DNA of 64,000 nucleotides from Bacillus sp. EB106-08-02-XG196 (GCF_013396335.1 NZ_JABWSY010000007.1:186001-250000), one strand, 5' to 3'; positions 42,587-51,864 are shown, counted from the stretch's first letter. The notes: generated by a model not told the origin, from the letters alone. Translations and numbers: made by a program.

Positions 42587-44533
42587 TTATTCTTCATCAT
42601 CTTGTGATTGATTGTAATTATATTGTGTTCGGTCAATAGGAGTAAAGTTTCCAGGAGTGTAGAAGCGTAATAGATCTCCGTTTACGACTTTATCAGAAAG
42701 TGCTAATTTATTTTCAACGATTTTCTGAAGATTCAATGCCTCTTCCATCCTACCTTCATCTAATTTCAATCCTGTAGTGGAATCGTAGAATTTACCACCT
42801 ACAGATGAAATAGTTGCGCTCATAAAATTACCATCACGGAATGGAACAAGATCATCATGCTGTTCAGATAAAAGGTCAGTTCCAAACTGAACATAATCTT
42901 TTGTATCAATTCCTAACAAGTGAAGCAGTGTTGGCAGGATATCAATTTGTCCGCCGTATTCGTGGTTAATTCCACCCTCAATTCCAGGAACACGAATAAA
43001 GAAAGGCACGCGTTGTAATCCTGCACTATCAAAATCTGTAATTTCTTTACCTAGAACTTGTTCCATTGCTTTATTATGATTTTCTGAAATTCCATAATGG
43101 TCACCGTACATGACTATGACAGAATTATCATATAACCCTGATTCTTTCAGGTAATCAAAGAATTGTTTCAAAGCTTCATCCGCATAACGAGCTGTTTGGA
43201 AGTAGGTATCAACCGATTTATCACCCGTTGTATGTGGAGCAATTGTTGCATCTTCCTCAGCAAGCGGATAAGGGTAGTGATTTGAAACAGTAATAAACTT
43301 TGTATAAAAAGGCTGAGGTAATGTTTCCAACAATGGGATTGATTCCTCAAAGAATGGTTTATCCATAAGCCCATACTCAGCCAGGTCTTCTGGATTCATA
43401 CTATATGAACTTTCATCAAAAAAGTGATTATATCCAAATGATTTATAAATTTCATCACGATTCCAGAAGCTGCCTGAATTTCCGTGGAACACAGCAGAAC
43501 TATAGCCTTGTTGACCTAAAATTGCAGGTGCTGCTTGATACGTATTTAACCCTTTAGTTGTAAAAGCAGAACCCTGCGGTAATCCATATAATGAATTTTC
43601 AAGAATAAATTCAGCATCAGCCGTTTTACCTTGTGCAGTCTGATGGAAGAAGTTATCAAAATAAAGTGTGTTTTGATCCTTCGTTAACGAATTTAGAAAC
43701 GGTGTTACTTCTTCCCCATTTAACTTGTAGTCAATCAGGAAGTTTTGCATCGATTCAAGATGTAAATAAATTACATTCATACCTTTTCCCGCACCAAAGT
43801 ATGCAGGATTTGGCTGTGCGTAGTTTGATTTTGTATAGTTAATTACTTCTGTCATATCGTCACTGTTAGCCATAACCCTTTGTGCGGAAGCTTTTGTACT
43901 TTTAACAGCATCATAAATGGTGTAGTTGTACATCCCTAAATATTTCACAATATAATTACGGTCAAATCCTCTTGTTAACAATTGAGGACGATCACTTTCA
44001 GCTAGTCCAAGATTTCCACAAGAAATAGCAAGTGATAATGAGAATAAAGCAGCTACTTTTCTGCGATTCATGTCTTTAACTTCCACTTTCACAAAGCGAA
44101 AAGCAAGTAAAGCAATCAAAAGGATGATATCCATAAAGAATAAGAAATCATATGGTCTTAATAGTGTTACGACACTTCCGCTTACATCACCAAAGTTTTG
44201 AGTCTGAGTTAAAGTTGGTAACGTAATAAAGTCATTAAAGAATCTATAATAGACAACATTTGCAAATAATAGAAAGGATAAAAAGAAATCAATCACAAGT
44301 AGTGCAATATATTTCTTACGCCCTTTAAATAAAAAAGCCAATCCTAAAAATAATAAAGATGATCCTAACGGATTAATAAATAATAGGAACTTTTGTAGTG
44401 TATTTTCAATACCTAAATCAAATTGAGTTAATTGAGCTATATAGGTTTTCATCCAAAGGAAGAATACAGCCAATAAGAAAAAGCCAATATATTTATTTAA
44501 AATACCTTGACCCTTTTGAGTAAAGTTATTCAT
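42587..44533 (-). CDS. Lipoteichoic acid synthase family protein
   Basis: About 648 residues from the ATG at 44533 (AGGCAGGTG ahead). Five N-terminal membrane helices (to about 195) precede an extracellular sulfatase-fold domain. The nucleophile is Thr304 in QGKTADAEF; further metal-site motifs include VMYGDHYGIS and HLESMQNF. These enzymes polymerise glycerol phosphate from phosphatidylglycerol into lipoteichoic acid. Bacillus has four paralogues (LtaS, YfnI, YqgS, YvgJ) and I cannot tell which this is. A strong promoter lies upstream. Confidence 0.9.
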   Translation of the reverse strand: MNNFTQKGQGILNKYIGFFLLAVFFLWMKTYIAQLTQFDLGIENTLQKFLLFINPLGSSLLFLGLAFLFKGRKKYIALLVIDFFLSFLLFANVVYYRFFNDFITLPTLTQTQNFGDVSGSVVTLLRPYDFLFFMDIILLIALLAFRFVKVEVKDMNRRKVAALFSLSLAISCGNLGLAESDRPQLLTRGFDRNYIVKYLGMYNYTIYDAVKSTKASAQRVMANSDDMTEVINYTKSNYAQPNPAYFGAGKGMNVIYLHLESMQNFLIDYKLNGEEVTPFLNSLTKDQNTLYFDNFFHQTAQGKTADAEFILENSLYGLPQGSAFTTKGLNTYQAAPAILGQQGYSSAVFHGNSGSFWNRDEIYKSFGYNHFFDESSYSMNPEDLAEYGLMDKPFFEESIPLLETLPQPFYTKFITVSNHYPYPLAEEDATIAPHTTGDKSVDTYFQTARYADEALKQFFDYLKESGLYDNSVIVMYGDHYGISENHNKAMEQVLGKEITDFDSAGLQRVPFFIRVPGIEGGINHEYGGQIDILPTLLHLLGIDTKDYVQFGTDLLSEQHDDLVPFRDGNFMSATISSVGGKFYDSTTGLKLDEGRMEEALNLQKIVENKLALSDKVVNGDLLRFYTPGNFTPIDRTQYNYNQSQDDEE

Positions 44534-44684
44534 TTTTTGCACCTGCCTTAAGAAAATAATCATTATTTAGTGGGGTTTATTTTATATAAGTTATATTAAT
44601 CTATCACTAAATCTATCATTAATAGTAACAGTTAAGTATGAACAATTTATGAACAGATTATAAAATAATTCAACACAAAATTGT

Positions 44685-44712
44685 ATTATACGGATTATTT
44701 ATCAAAAGTCAA
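44685..44712 (-). promoter_or_regulatory. LTA synthase promoter
   Basis: TTGACT (44707-44712), 16 bases and TATAAT (44685-44690) on the minus strand. This gives a leader of about 145 bases before the ATG. Confidence 0.65.
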
Positions 44713-44748
44713 GTGAGGTTGTATTCTTTTAGAATCAATGTTGAGTTA

Positions 44749-45390
44749 TTAACTAAAGAGTGCATGAATACCCTGGTATCCAAAATAAAGTCCAAATAAA
44801 ACGAGTGATGCACCAGAAATAATGGAGATAGCAATCAAGCTTTTTACTGTCAGGAGCTTTCGGAATCCTGTAGTTAGTCCAGCAACAAATACGTCCCAAA
44901 TGGTTAGTCCAAGGAAAATCATACTGCTATAAATCAAAAGAGATTCTGTTCCATTTGTTTGGGCTGTTTTTGCTAAGACCGAGCCATAAATACCTAACCA
45001 GAACAATACCGATAAAGGACTGGTAATGGACATAATAAACCCAGTAAAGAAACATTTCATTAGTGACTCTTGATCTCTTCCATAAGTAAGAGTGATGGTA
45101 TTCGCATTTTTGATACTTTCAAAACCTGAATAAATAAGGATAAAGCCTCCGAATAACCAAAGAAATATTTGGATCATCGGAATTCCCAAAAATTGTACCA
45201 TCCCTAAATAAACAAGCAGCATAAAAAATCCATCGGCCACCATAGAGCCTGCACCAACAATCCATGCATGCCAAAATCCATTCTTAATTCCCTTATCTAA
45301 ACGCGCGGAATTTACCGGCCCGATTGGAGCTGCCAATGTAAATCCCAAAATGATGTAACTCAATAAAATGCTGATACTCAATAAAACCAC
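44749..45390 (-). CDS. LysE-family exporter
   Basis: A 213-residue membrane protein with six helices and the LysE/RhtB opening (GFTLAAPIGPVNSARLDKGIKNG). Members export amino acids. The substrate is unknown. It lies divergent from a DUF3231 gene, and the shared region contains a GGACA-TGTCC dyad near 45435-45446 that might be regulatory. Confidence 0.85.
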   Translation of the reverse strand: MVLLSISILLSYIILGFTLAAPIGPVNSARLDKGIKNGFWHAWIVGAGSMVADGFFMLLVYLGMVQFLGIPMIQIFLWLFGGFILIYSGFESIKNANTITLTYGRDQESLMKCFFTGFIMSITSPLSVLFWLGIYGSVLAKTAQTNGTESLLIYSSMIFLGLTIWDVFVAGLTTGFRKLLTVKSLIAISIISGASLVLFGLYFGYQGIHALFS

Positions 45391-45578
45391 TCCACTCCGC
45401 CTTTATCTAACTTGTACATTTTATGTAAATTATCCGGACACATGTCCAAAAAATTCTAATCATGTAAAAACGATAAAAATTAATGATAGGGTTTGAAATG
45501 GGAAACCCTATTGATGTGCTTGGAAGAAAGGTGGCACTGATTATGAACAAATTTTCATACACACTAAGGAGGGCAACG

Positions 45579-46091
45579 ATGGGAATTTTAAGTGGCAACC
45601 CTAAAGAAGAGCCTTTACACTATGGTGAAGTATTTGATCTTTGGTCGTCATTATTAGCTGGGAATGGCATGATTGCAGGGTATAAAACGATGCTGAACCA
45701 TGCTGGTGATGAAGATTTGAAGAAGCTGTTAGTTGAAGCCGTGGAGATATGTCAGCAGGAAAAGAAGCAATTGGAAGAACTATTAAAAGAAAATGGCATT
45801 GGGTTACCTCCTGCACAACCAGAGCCGCCTGAGGCATGTTTAGAGGATATTCCTGTAGGAGCTAGAATCCCTGACCCTGCGATTGCGGCTGGACTTTCTG
45901 CTGATATTGCTGCTGGACTCGTCTTATGCAGTCAAATAATCGGCAAGTCAATAAGGGAAGATGTAGCCATGATGTATGGACAGGTTCATACACAAAAAGC
46001 AGGACTCGGCGCAAAAGTGCTTCGTCTAAATAAGGAAAAAGGCTGGCTAATTCCTCCTCCATTACATCTTAATAAGCATGGAGATTGTTAA
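45579..46091 (+). CDS. DUF3231 family protein (CotF-like ferritin fold)
   Basis: About 170 residues from the ATG at 45579, which has AAGGAGGG ahead of it. It starts MGILSGNPKEEPLHYGEVFDLWSSL, the DUF3231 pattern, with a four-helix bundle (HAGDEDLKKLLVEAVEICQQEKKQLEELL) and a C-terminal proline tail. Some family members are spore coat or dormancy-associated proteins. Here half of the usual duplicated length is present, so it is a single-repeat form. A terminator follows. Confidence 0.75.
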   Translation: MGILSGNPKEEPLHYGEVFDLWSSLLAGNGMIAGYKTMLNHAGDEDLKKLLVEAVEICQQEKKQLEELLKENGIGLPPAQPEPPEACLEDIPVGARIPDPAIAAGLSADIAAGLVLCSQIIGKSIREDVAMMYGQVHTQKAGLGAKVLRLNKEKGWLIPPPLHLNKHGDC

Positions 46092-46108
46092 ATCAAATAA
46101 CTCAGAGA

Positions 46109-46143
46109 AAAAGGGATGAACACGGTTGTTTCATCCCTTTTGG
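46109..46143 (+). terminator. Terminator after DUF3231 gene
   Basis: AAAGGGATGAA and TTCATCCCTTT pair over about nine bases and are followed by a T-rich run. Confidence 0.8.
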
Positions 46144-46409
46144 TTATTTTAAAAAGTAATACACATACATTTTCAAGTTTCACTGTAACTACCTAAATAG
46201 GTATTTTTGTTTACAGATATTGGCTAATAGTCCAAACAACAAGGAAATAGTCCAAAACCCTTTGGAAATAGTCCATAACCATAAGAAAATAGTCCAAAAC
46301 CACAAGAATATAGTCCAAAACACCCCTAAAATAGTCCAAAACATTTTCCCAAACTATTTTTCAAAAAATATAACCGATTAATAGGCTCTTTTATTAGTTA
46401 CCTTCATTA
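46144..46409. other. Intergenic stretch holding a tandem repeat array
   Basis: Apart from the terminator at its left, this stretch between converging genes is filled by the AATAGTCC array described separately. Past 46345 there is AT-rich sequence with no recognisable element. Confidence 0.6.
46227..46345. repeat. Six tandem copies of a 21-base AATAGTCC unit
   Basis: ATAGTCCA or close variants begin at 46227, 46247, 46268, 46289, 46310 and 46331, so the period is 21 bases (20 once). Between cores the sequence is AA- and CA-rich and varies. All three minus-strand frames are open through the array, because 21 is a multiple of three, but there is no start or ribosome site. I take it as a non-coding repeat. 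Confidence 0.85.
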
Positions 46410-47621
46410 TTAGAAGTAATCCGAAAAGTAAGGTATTTGCCTCTCAATGATATTCTCTAATATCTCGACAACCTGAGCATTACCCTTCAGGCGTGAAATG
46501 GCAGCCAAGTAAGATGGTCTCTTATAACTGAGCAGCATAGTCGTCAGTGTCTGTATATCGAGAGAAAATGTTGGCTCTTCTTTACTTTGAAATAATTTTC
46601 CTTGACCTAATGGGGATACATTTAATGTGAATGTCCCTTGATTCCACTCAAGCATAGGATCCTCAAGCATAAACGTTAACTGTATATCTGTGCCTGTTGC
46701 TTTAAAAGGATATTGAGAAATAAACTGTTTTGCACATACAATACGTGCCATAAAATAGGGAGAGATACTTTCATTAATGTCCCCATCCTCCAGCCAAAAG
46801 GCTAATGGTTCATTCATAAAAATATTCCCTACAACCTTTGACACCATTGAAAAATGGGCACCAATGAAATTCCAGAGTCCAATCCTTGCCTCTTGATTCA
46901 TATAAACCATTTCTTTAATATGAAGCACATCCTCAGATATCCAGTACAATAGATACCCTTGCGGCTTGTGTGAACTGTCATAATAAAGTGCTGCCGTTAA
47001 TTCATCTACATCCCATCTCCAATATTCATCCCAGGCCAAGTCATTTCGAAGCATACCAACATGCATTTTACTCGAGAAGAGTTTATATACAATCCTTACG
47101 TCTGGGTGCTCAATATCCAATCTTTCCACATATCCTGGAACTTTCTTGATCTTTGGTAATTGAATATCTCTTACTTCAAAAGTCATCTTATCCGAAACAA
47201 TTTCCCATCCTCTACGGCGATAATAAGGAATCGAATAGGGAAATAAATAAGATATCGATTGTTTTCTTTCCCGCATATCTGCAAGTGCCTGCCCCATCAA
47301 CTTATACATTAGTCCCATATTTGCGTATTCTGGATAAGTGCCAACACCTGTCAGCCCCCCCATTTCATATGATCGCCCAAAAATATTTACTTGAAAAGGG
47401 TAAACAGCTAATTGTGATACCAGTTTTTCACCATCAAACCAGCCTAATACATCCGCCTGATCCAGAACTGGCTTTTTGGCTAAAGCTATTTCTCGTTCTT
47501 CCCAGCCAATCATTTGCAGATCTTTTTTTGTCACTTGAAACACATAACGCAATAACTGATTGAATTGTTGGAAATGTTTTGTTTCCACTTTCCCCATTTT
47601 GAGCCTGTCTAGTCGACTCAT
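46410..47621 (-). CDS. GNAT acetyltransferase, Eis-like
   Basis: About 403 residues from the ATG at 47621 (GGAGG precedes it). The first half is a GNAT domain with MGGLTGVGTYPEYANMGLMYKLM (acetyl-CoA loop) and SYLFPYSIPYYRRRGWE. The second half carries another GNAT-like segment and a C-terminal sterol carrier-like domain, as in Eis-type enzymes. These acetylate amines, sometimes aminoglycosides. The substrate here is unknown. The gene is a single unit. Confidence 0.85.
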   Translation of the reverse strand: MSRLDRLKMGKVETKHFQQFNQLLRYVFQVTKKDLQMIGWEEREIALAKKPVLDQADVLGWFDGEKLVSQLAVYPFQVNIFGRSYEMGGLTGVGTYPEYANMGLMYKLMGQALADMRERKQSISYLFPYSIPYYRRRGWEIVSDKMTFEVRDIQLPKIKKVPGYVERLDIEHPDVRIVYKLFSSKMHVGMLRNDLAWDEYWRWDVDELTAALYYDSSHKPQGYLLYWISEDVLHIKEMVYMNQEARIGLWNFIGAHFSMVSKVVGNIFMNEPLAFWLEDGDINESISPYFMARIVCAKQFISQYPFKATGTDIQLTFMLEDPMLEWNQGTFTLNVSPLGQGKLFQSKEEPTFSLDIQTLTTMLLSYKRPSYLAAISRLKGNAQVVEILENIIERQIPYFSDYF

Positions 47622-47772
47622 ATCTATACCTCCAATTTCAAATAGCACTCTAACTATTAGTCCTAACAAGTATTGTTTGCTTTATTAGAAATAAGAATTC
47701 TTGGCTATAAATTTTTATGCTAAGTTTTTGTCATACTTTAAATAGGCTTTTAAATAAGGCAAATAAATTTGA

Positions 47773-47812
47773 ATGTTACATAATACCATGTTATCGTTAT
47801 ATTATGTAACAT
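47773..47812. promoter_or_regulatory. 12-base inverted repeat upstream of recombinase-like gene
   Basis: ATGTTACATAAT (47773-47784) and ATTATGTAACAT (47801-47812) are perfect inverted repeats with a 16-base spacer, ending 21 bases before the recombinase start. It could be an operator or a recombination core site. Confidence 0.5.
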
Positions 47813-47833
47813 GGATGAAGGAGCAAGGTTTTT

Positions 47834-48394
47834 ATGGAATACGTTGAAGCTTTAAGGGACATCAAGCAAATCAATGCAATTAAAAAATATTTAAAGAAGC
47901 ATTCTGAGCGAGATTATTTCCTCTTTATTTTTGGTATTAACACGGGGTTAAAAATTACAGAAATGCTTGATATCAAGGTTGGTGATATCTTTAGTAATAA
48001 AGATGGTGTTAAAAACTTTTACTCGTACCCTCATCATGAAACCTTGAAGGAAGTCTACCTCAATCATAAAGTTAAACAGGCCCTTCAACATTATGTGGAA
48101 AGCAGCAAGTTAACCAATGAGGATTTTTTGTTCAAGTCTTCAAAAACTGATAAACCCATTACACGCCAACAAGCATATCGGATTATCCATCAGGCCGCTA
48201 CAGCAATTGGTATTGAAGGAAAAATAGGAACCAATTCTTTGCGTAAGACTTTTGGATTTCATGCCTATAAACGTGGAATCGCCATCTCACTTCTGCAAAA
48301 GCATTTCAATCATTCAACCCCTTCCGAAACACTTAAATATCTAGGAATTTCCAAAGATGAGAAAATAAAAACAGAAATTGATGTCAATCTGTAG
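47834..48394 (+). CDS. Tyrosine recombinase-like protein, catalytic domain only
   Basis: A 186-residue protein matching only the catalytic domain of phage-integrase-type recombinases, without the N-terminal DNA-binding core. Expected positions: Arg I is Lys40 (NTGLKITEML, where others have GLR), the HxxR box reads NSLR (Asn134, Arg137), His160 in KHFNHS and the nucleophile Tyr169 in TLKYLG are present. Loss of Arg I should weaken catalysis. AAGGAGC precedes the start. A perfect inverted repeat lies just upstream. No phage genes are nearby, so it may be a domesticated or regulatory protein. Confidence 0.75.
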   Translation: MEYVEALRDIKQINAIKKYLKKHSERDYFLFIFGINTGLKITEMLDIKVGDIFSNKDGVKNFYSYPHHETLKEVYLNHKVKQALQHYVESSKLTNEDFLFKSSKTDKPITRQQAYRIIHQAATAIGIEGKIGTNSLRKTFGFHAYKRGIAISLLQKHFNHSTPSETLKYLGISKDEKIKTEIDVNL

Positions 48395-48444
48395 AGGCAA
48401 CACCATTTTATCCATGTACAAATTATTTTGAGGAGGAAAAGTTA

Positions 48445-48945
48445 ATGAATATTCGTGAAATCGAACTGCCTGGTATTGGGAAGAAATTTGAGGCCATCAC
48501 AAATAACAAGGATAAGCTAGTCATTATCATTCACGATGATGGAAGAAGAGACATTTATCATTTCGACCAAGAGGATTACGAGGAAGCAATCGCTAGCACT
48601 ACCTTCAATGACCAGGAAGCCAGACAGATTGCAGCAATAATTGGCGGGATGACTTACGCGCCAAAAGCATTAGAAACCATAGAAATGGCATTTGATGATT
48701 TAGTGATTGAATGGTTTAATGTCGAACCAAATGCTGCAGCAGTTAATCAAACCATCGGACAACTTAATATCCGTCAATCCTATGAAGTAAATATTATAGC
48801 GATTATAAAACGACAGAATCATAAAAAAATTCATACTCCTGGTCCTGAAACTCTTCTAGAAGAAGGAGATACAGTTATCGTGTCTGGGGAGCGCAATCAA
48901 GTAAAAAGGATCGTTAAAGAAGTACTTTCAAGAAGGGACGGGTGA
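48445..48945 (+). CDS. khtT: K+/H+ antiporter regulatory subunit KhtT
   Basis: A 166-residue protein with an N-terminal domain and a C-terminal RCK_C (TrkA_C) domain (VNIIAIIKRQNHKKIHTPGPETLLEEGDTVIVSGERNQV). It matches Bacillus KhtT (YhaT), which binds KhtU and gates potassium efflux in response to nucleotides and pH. GAGGAGGAAAAG precedes the start, and the stop lies just before the khtU start, so the two are co-translated. Confidence 0.88.
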   Translation: MNIREIELPGIGKKFEAITNNKDKLVIIIHDDGRRDIYHFDQEDYEEAIASTTFNDQEARQIAAIIGGMTYAPKALETIEMAFDDLVIEWFNVEPNAAAVNQTIGQLNIRQSYEVNIIAIIKRQNHKKIHTPGPETLLEEGDTVIVSGERNQVKRIVKEVLSRRDG

Positions 48946-48950
48946 TACTT

Positions 48951-50207
48951 TTGACGAATCATTTAGTTTTTGAAGTCGGGACAGCATTAGTACTAGTTGC
49001 GCTTACAGCAGTATTAGCAGGAAAGTTGAAATTTTCGATTATCCCCTTTCTCATCCTCTTAGGGATGGTAGTTGGTCCACATGCTCCACAAATTGGGATC
49101 ATTGATCTTACCTTTATTGAAAGCTCCGAGATTATAGAGTTTTTTGGCCGTATTGGTGTACTGTTTCTATTATTCTATCTGGGTCTTGAATTCTCAGTAG
49201 GAAAACTAATTCGCTCGGGCCGTTCCATTGTAGTAGGCGGTTCAATTTATGTAACACTAAATTTTACATTAGGTATTGTTTACGGTTTTATGACAGGTTT
49301 TCCTATTATGGAAACATTAATCATAGCTGGTCTTCTTAGTGTCTCCTCTAGTGCAATAGTTGCCAAAGTTCTTGTTGATTTAAAAAGAACGGCAAATGCC
49401 GAAACCGAGTTAATTTTGGGAATTATTTTATTTGATGATATATTCCTAGCATTATTCCTCTCCATCATGTCAGGTCTATTATTAGGCGGAGCGACCACGG
49501 TTGTTGGAACAATCATTTCCGTTCTGATTTCACTAGGTTATATGATTCTCTTTTTTATTATCGCTCGCAAAGGTGCACCTATTCTCAACAAACTATTAAA
49601 CATTAAATCTAATGAAATTTTTATCCTCGTTATCTTCGCATCACTCTTTTTTATCGCAGGTTTTTCAGAGAAACTACATGTTGCAGAAGCAATCGGCGCA
49701 TTATTATTAGGTTTAGTTTTCTCTGAAACAGAACATCGCGAGCGTATCGAACATTTAGTTATTCCATTTAGGGATTTCTTTGGAGCACTTTTCTTCTTTA
49801 GTTTCGGATTAAGCATTGACCCCTTTAGCTTAGGTGGAGCAGTTTGGCTGGCTATTGGTGCCGTAATACTAACGATTATTAGTAACTTTGTAGCTGGAAT
49901 GATTTCCGGGAGAAAAGCTGGTTTATCTTATAAAGCTTCCTCAAATATCGGATTAACAATCGTTTCTAGAGGTGAATTTTCGATCATTGTTGCTAACTTA
50001 GGACTTGCCGGGGGCTTACTGCCTATCTTAAAACCATTTACTGCCGTCTATGTTTTAATTTTGGCTATCATTGGCCCGCTATTAACCAAAGAGTCAAAAA
50101 ATATATATAAATTATTAAACAGTATCTTCAAATGGGAAAAAAGCAAAGTACCTAAAAAGAAAATCACTATTCCTAATCATGAAAATGAAAATACCCCTGG
50201 TCTTTAA
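48951..50207 (+). CDS. khtU: K+/H+ antiporter KhtU (CPA2 family)
   Basis: About 418 residues from a TTG at 48951, giving TNHLVFEVGTALVLVAL, the start expected for KhtU; GGGTG lies six bases ahead. A GTG at 48942 overlaps the khtT stop but is badly spaced. It has about twelve helices with the CPA2 pattern (FFGRIGVLFLLFYLGLEFS, SSSAIVAKVLVDLKR, FDDIFLALFLSIMSG, SRGEFSIIVANL) and no C-terminal NAD-binding domain, which KhtT replaces. It exports potassium in exchange for protons at high pH or osmotic stress. Confidence 0.9.
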   Translation: MTNHLVFEVGTALVLVALTAVLAGKLKFSIIPFLILLGMVVGPHAPQIGIIDLTFIESSEIIEFFGRIGVLFLLFYLGLEFSVGKLIRSGRSIVVGGSIYVTLNFTLGIVYGFMTGFPIMETLIIAGLLSVSSSAIVAKVLVDLKRTANAETELILGIILFDDIFLALFLSIMSGLLLGGATTVVGTIISVLISLGYMILFFIIARKGAPILNKLLNIKSNEIFILVIFASLFFIAGFSEKLHVAEAIGALLLGLVFSETEHRERIEHLVIPFRDFFGALFFFSFGLSIDPFSLGGAVWLAIGAVILTIISNFVAGMISGRKAGLSYKASSNIGLTIVSRGEFSIIVANLGLAGGLLPILKPFTAVYVLILAIIGPLLTKESKNIYKLLNSIFKWEKSKVPKKKITIPNHENENTPGL

Positions 50208-50239
50208 AAAAGTAATGATGAGCAAGGGAGGCTCTTATA

Positions 50240-50539
50240 ATGGGCATCGGGTTAACAATCATTTTGTTAACATATGTTTTATTATTAGTCATGTCCTATC
50301 AGTTTTTTATATTCATAAATGAAAAAGATGACAAGCGCAGCTGTATCATTATTACCAAGTCATATCAATATGCGTATTCAAACCTGTTATTTGGAATTCT
50401 TGTCGTATATGCATTAATAGTACTTCCCCATATTCATATAGATTCACAAACCATCAGCTACCTAGTTCTAGCTAGTAAGTTTATTTCAATCGTTACACTT
50501 GCTGGGAGTATTTATCTCCTTAGCAAAAAATTAAAATAA
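50240..50539 (+). CDS. Small three-helix membrane protein in khtTU operon
   Basis: A 99-residue protein with three hydrophobic helices and a short cytoplasmic basic loop. AAGGGAGG precedes the start, 32 bases after khtU. In Bacillus subtilis the khtSTU operon has a small membrane subunit, KhtS, ahead of khtT; this protein has similar size but lies at the other end. I do not see clear similarity and leave it unnamed. Confidence 0.55.
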   Translation: MGIGLTIILLTYVLLLVMSYQFFIFINEKDDKRSCIIITKSYQYAYSNLLFGILVVYALIVLPHIHIDSQTISYLVLASKFISIVTLAGSIYLLSKKLK

Positions 50540-50613
50540 CACAAACAGTATTAGTAGATACTTTATTAAGAGTATTGGAAATGATGGTTGTAAAAGGGGC
50601 AATAAGGTTTGAG

Positions 50614-50820
50614 CGGTAACCATTCAAATTAATGATGCCCTGGATGAAGAAAAAGAGCTTTAAGGGGAATCATTCGAATGGAATGATTCCCCGGAGAGAG
50701 GAAAAAAAGCTTTGGCGGGAATCTTTCGAAAGGAATGATTCCCTTGGAAGAGGAAAAAGAGCTTTGACGGGAATCATTTGAAGTTAATGAAACCCGTAGA
50801 AGAAAAACTAGGTACTGAGG
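50614..50820 (+). repeat. Four imperfect copies of a 50-52-base hairpin unit
   Basis: Units begin near 50615, 50665, 50717 and 50769. Each has GGGAATCATTC-like and GAATGATTCCC-like arms (perfect 11-base arms in the second unit, 50665-50691), followed by a purine-rich stretch with AGAGGAAAAAGAGCTTT. The period is not a multiple of three, so it is not coding. The outer units have decayed arms. Confidence 0.85.
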
Positions 50821-50870
50821 CTTGTTTCACTATCAGGTCTTTAATTGAATAATGAAACCCATAACCATTA

Positions 50871-50912
50871 TAAAGAAAACCCGCCAATCAGGATTTGCGG
50901 GTTTTCTTTATT
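50871..50912. terminator. Strong terminator between repeats and kynA
   Basis: AAAGAAAACCCGC and GCGGGTTTTCTTT pair over twelve bases, with T-rich tails on both sides. It may end the khtTU transcript on one strand and the kyn transcript on the other. Confidence 0.85.
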
Positions 50913-51015
50913 TGTATAGCAATAGTTCTGACAAAAGTACTGTCATTTTGGCTCAATATTTAAGAAAAGCACCTCAAAAGGGAACCCTTTAGGATAAGAA
51001 ATGGTGGATTTTTTT

Positions 51016-51864
51016 CTATAACTTTGTTCGTAAGCTCCAAAGTTCAGGAAAGAATTGCTGGTCTAGAACCCTTTTCAAATAGGTTACACCTGATGACCCG
51101 CCAGTTCCTGTTTTATGGCCTATGATTCTCTCAACTGTACTCATATGATTAAATCGCCATAATTGCTGTTGATTGCCAATATCAACTAACTTCTCTGCCA
51201 GCTCGTATAAGTCCCAGTATTGGTCGACGTTGCGGTAGACGGTCAGCCAGGCTTCTTCAACACTTTCATTCGGTTCATAGTTTTTGGATAAATCGCGATT
51301 TAAGACCTCTTCATCTACTGGAATTCCACGAGCAACAAGTGCGTGTATGGCGGCATCATAAATACTTGGTTTATAAAGTGCCTCCTGCATTTTTACATAC
51401 AATTCTGTTTGATGCTGATAGACTGCCAGGGTATGGGCATTTTTGTTTCCTAATGCAAATTCAATCATCCGGTTTTGGTAGGACTGGAAGCCGGATGATT
51501 GTCCGAGCTTATCCCTAAACTCTAGGTACTCTGAAGGGGTTAAGGTGGAAAGAACACTCCATGATCGAATTAATTGCTGCTGAATTCTAGAAACGCGTGA
51601 CAGAATTTTAAAGGATGGCTCTAAATGATTCTGGCGGATATACTGGACAGCCTCTGTTAATTCATGAATAATTAATTTCATCCATAATTCACTTGTTTGA
51701 TGGATAATAATAAATAACATTTCATCATGGTGACCAGATAAACGGTGCTGACTATCTAAAATCTTATCAAGGTGCAGGTAATCACCATAGGACATTGCTT
51801 TTTGAAAATCTGTTTGAATCGATTTTTCCAAACCGATGCTTGTGTTTTTTTCTGGTGTATTCAC
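51016..51864 (-). CDS. kynA: Tryptophan 2,3-dioxygenase
   Basis: KynA is the heme enzyme that opens the indole ring of tryptophan to N-formylkynurenine. The 282 residues include the substrate and heme motifs [71 protein letters not shown] (the heme-ligand His lies in this last stretch). It is the last gene of the minus-strand catabolic cluster, 53 bases after the permease gene. Size is normal for bacteria. Confidence 0.94.
   Translation of the reverse strand: MNTPEKNTSIGLEKSIQTDFQKAMSYGDYLHLDKILDSQHRLSGHHDEMLFIIIHQTSELWMKLIIHELTEAVQYIRQNHLEPSFKILSRVSRIQQQLIRSWSVLSTLTPSEYLEFRDKLGQSSGFQSYQNRMIEFALGNKNAHTLAVYQHQTELYVKMQEALYKPSIYDAAIHALVARGIPVDEEVLNRDLSKNYEPNESVEEAWLTVYRNVDQYWDLYELAEKLVDIGNQQQLWRFNHMSTVERIIGHKTGTGGSSGVTYLKRVLDQQFFPELWSLRTKL

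Larger units (their letters stand above)
50540..51015. other. 476-base intergenic stretch with hairpin repeats and terminator
   Basis: Between the khtTU operon and converging kynA. It contains the four-unit hairpin repeat array (50614-50820), a strong terminator (50871-50912) and a weaker dyad near 50978-50999. No protein-coding gene is seen. Confidence 0.7.

Noticed and set aside
46227..46345. CRISPR-like array.
   Set aside because: The repeated core is only about eight bases with thirteen variable bases between, there are no cas genes, and the period is too short.
50240..50539. KhtS, the small membrane subunit of the KhtSTU system.
   Set aside because: In Bacillus subtilis khtS lies upstream of khtT, and I see no specific similarity beyond size and helices, so the name is not used.
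50614..50820. CRISPR-like array of hairpin repeats.
   Set aside because: The whole unit including the supposed spacer is repeated, so there are no unique spacers, and copies decay rather than stay identical.
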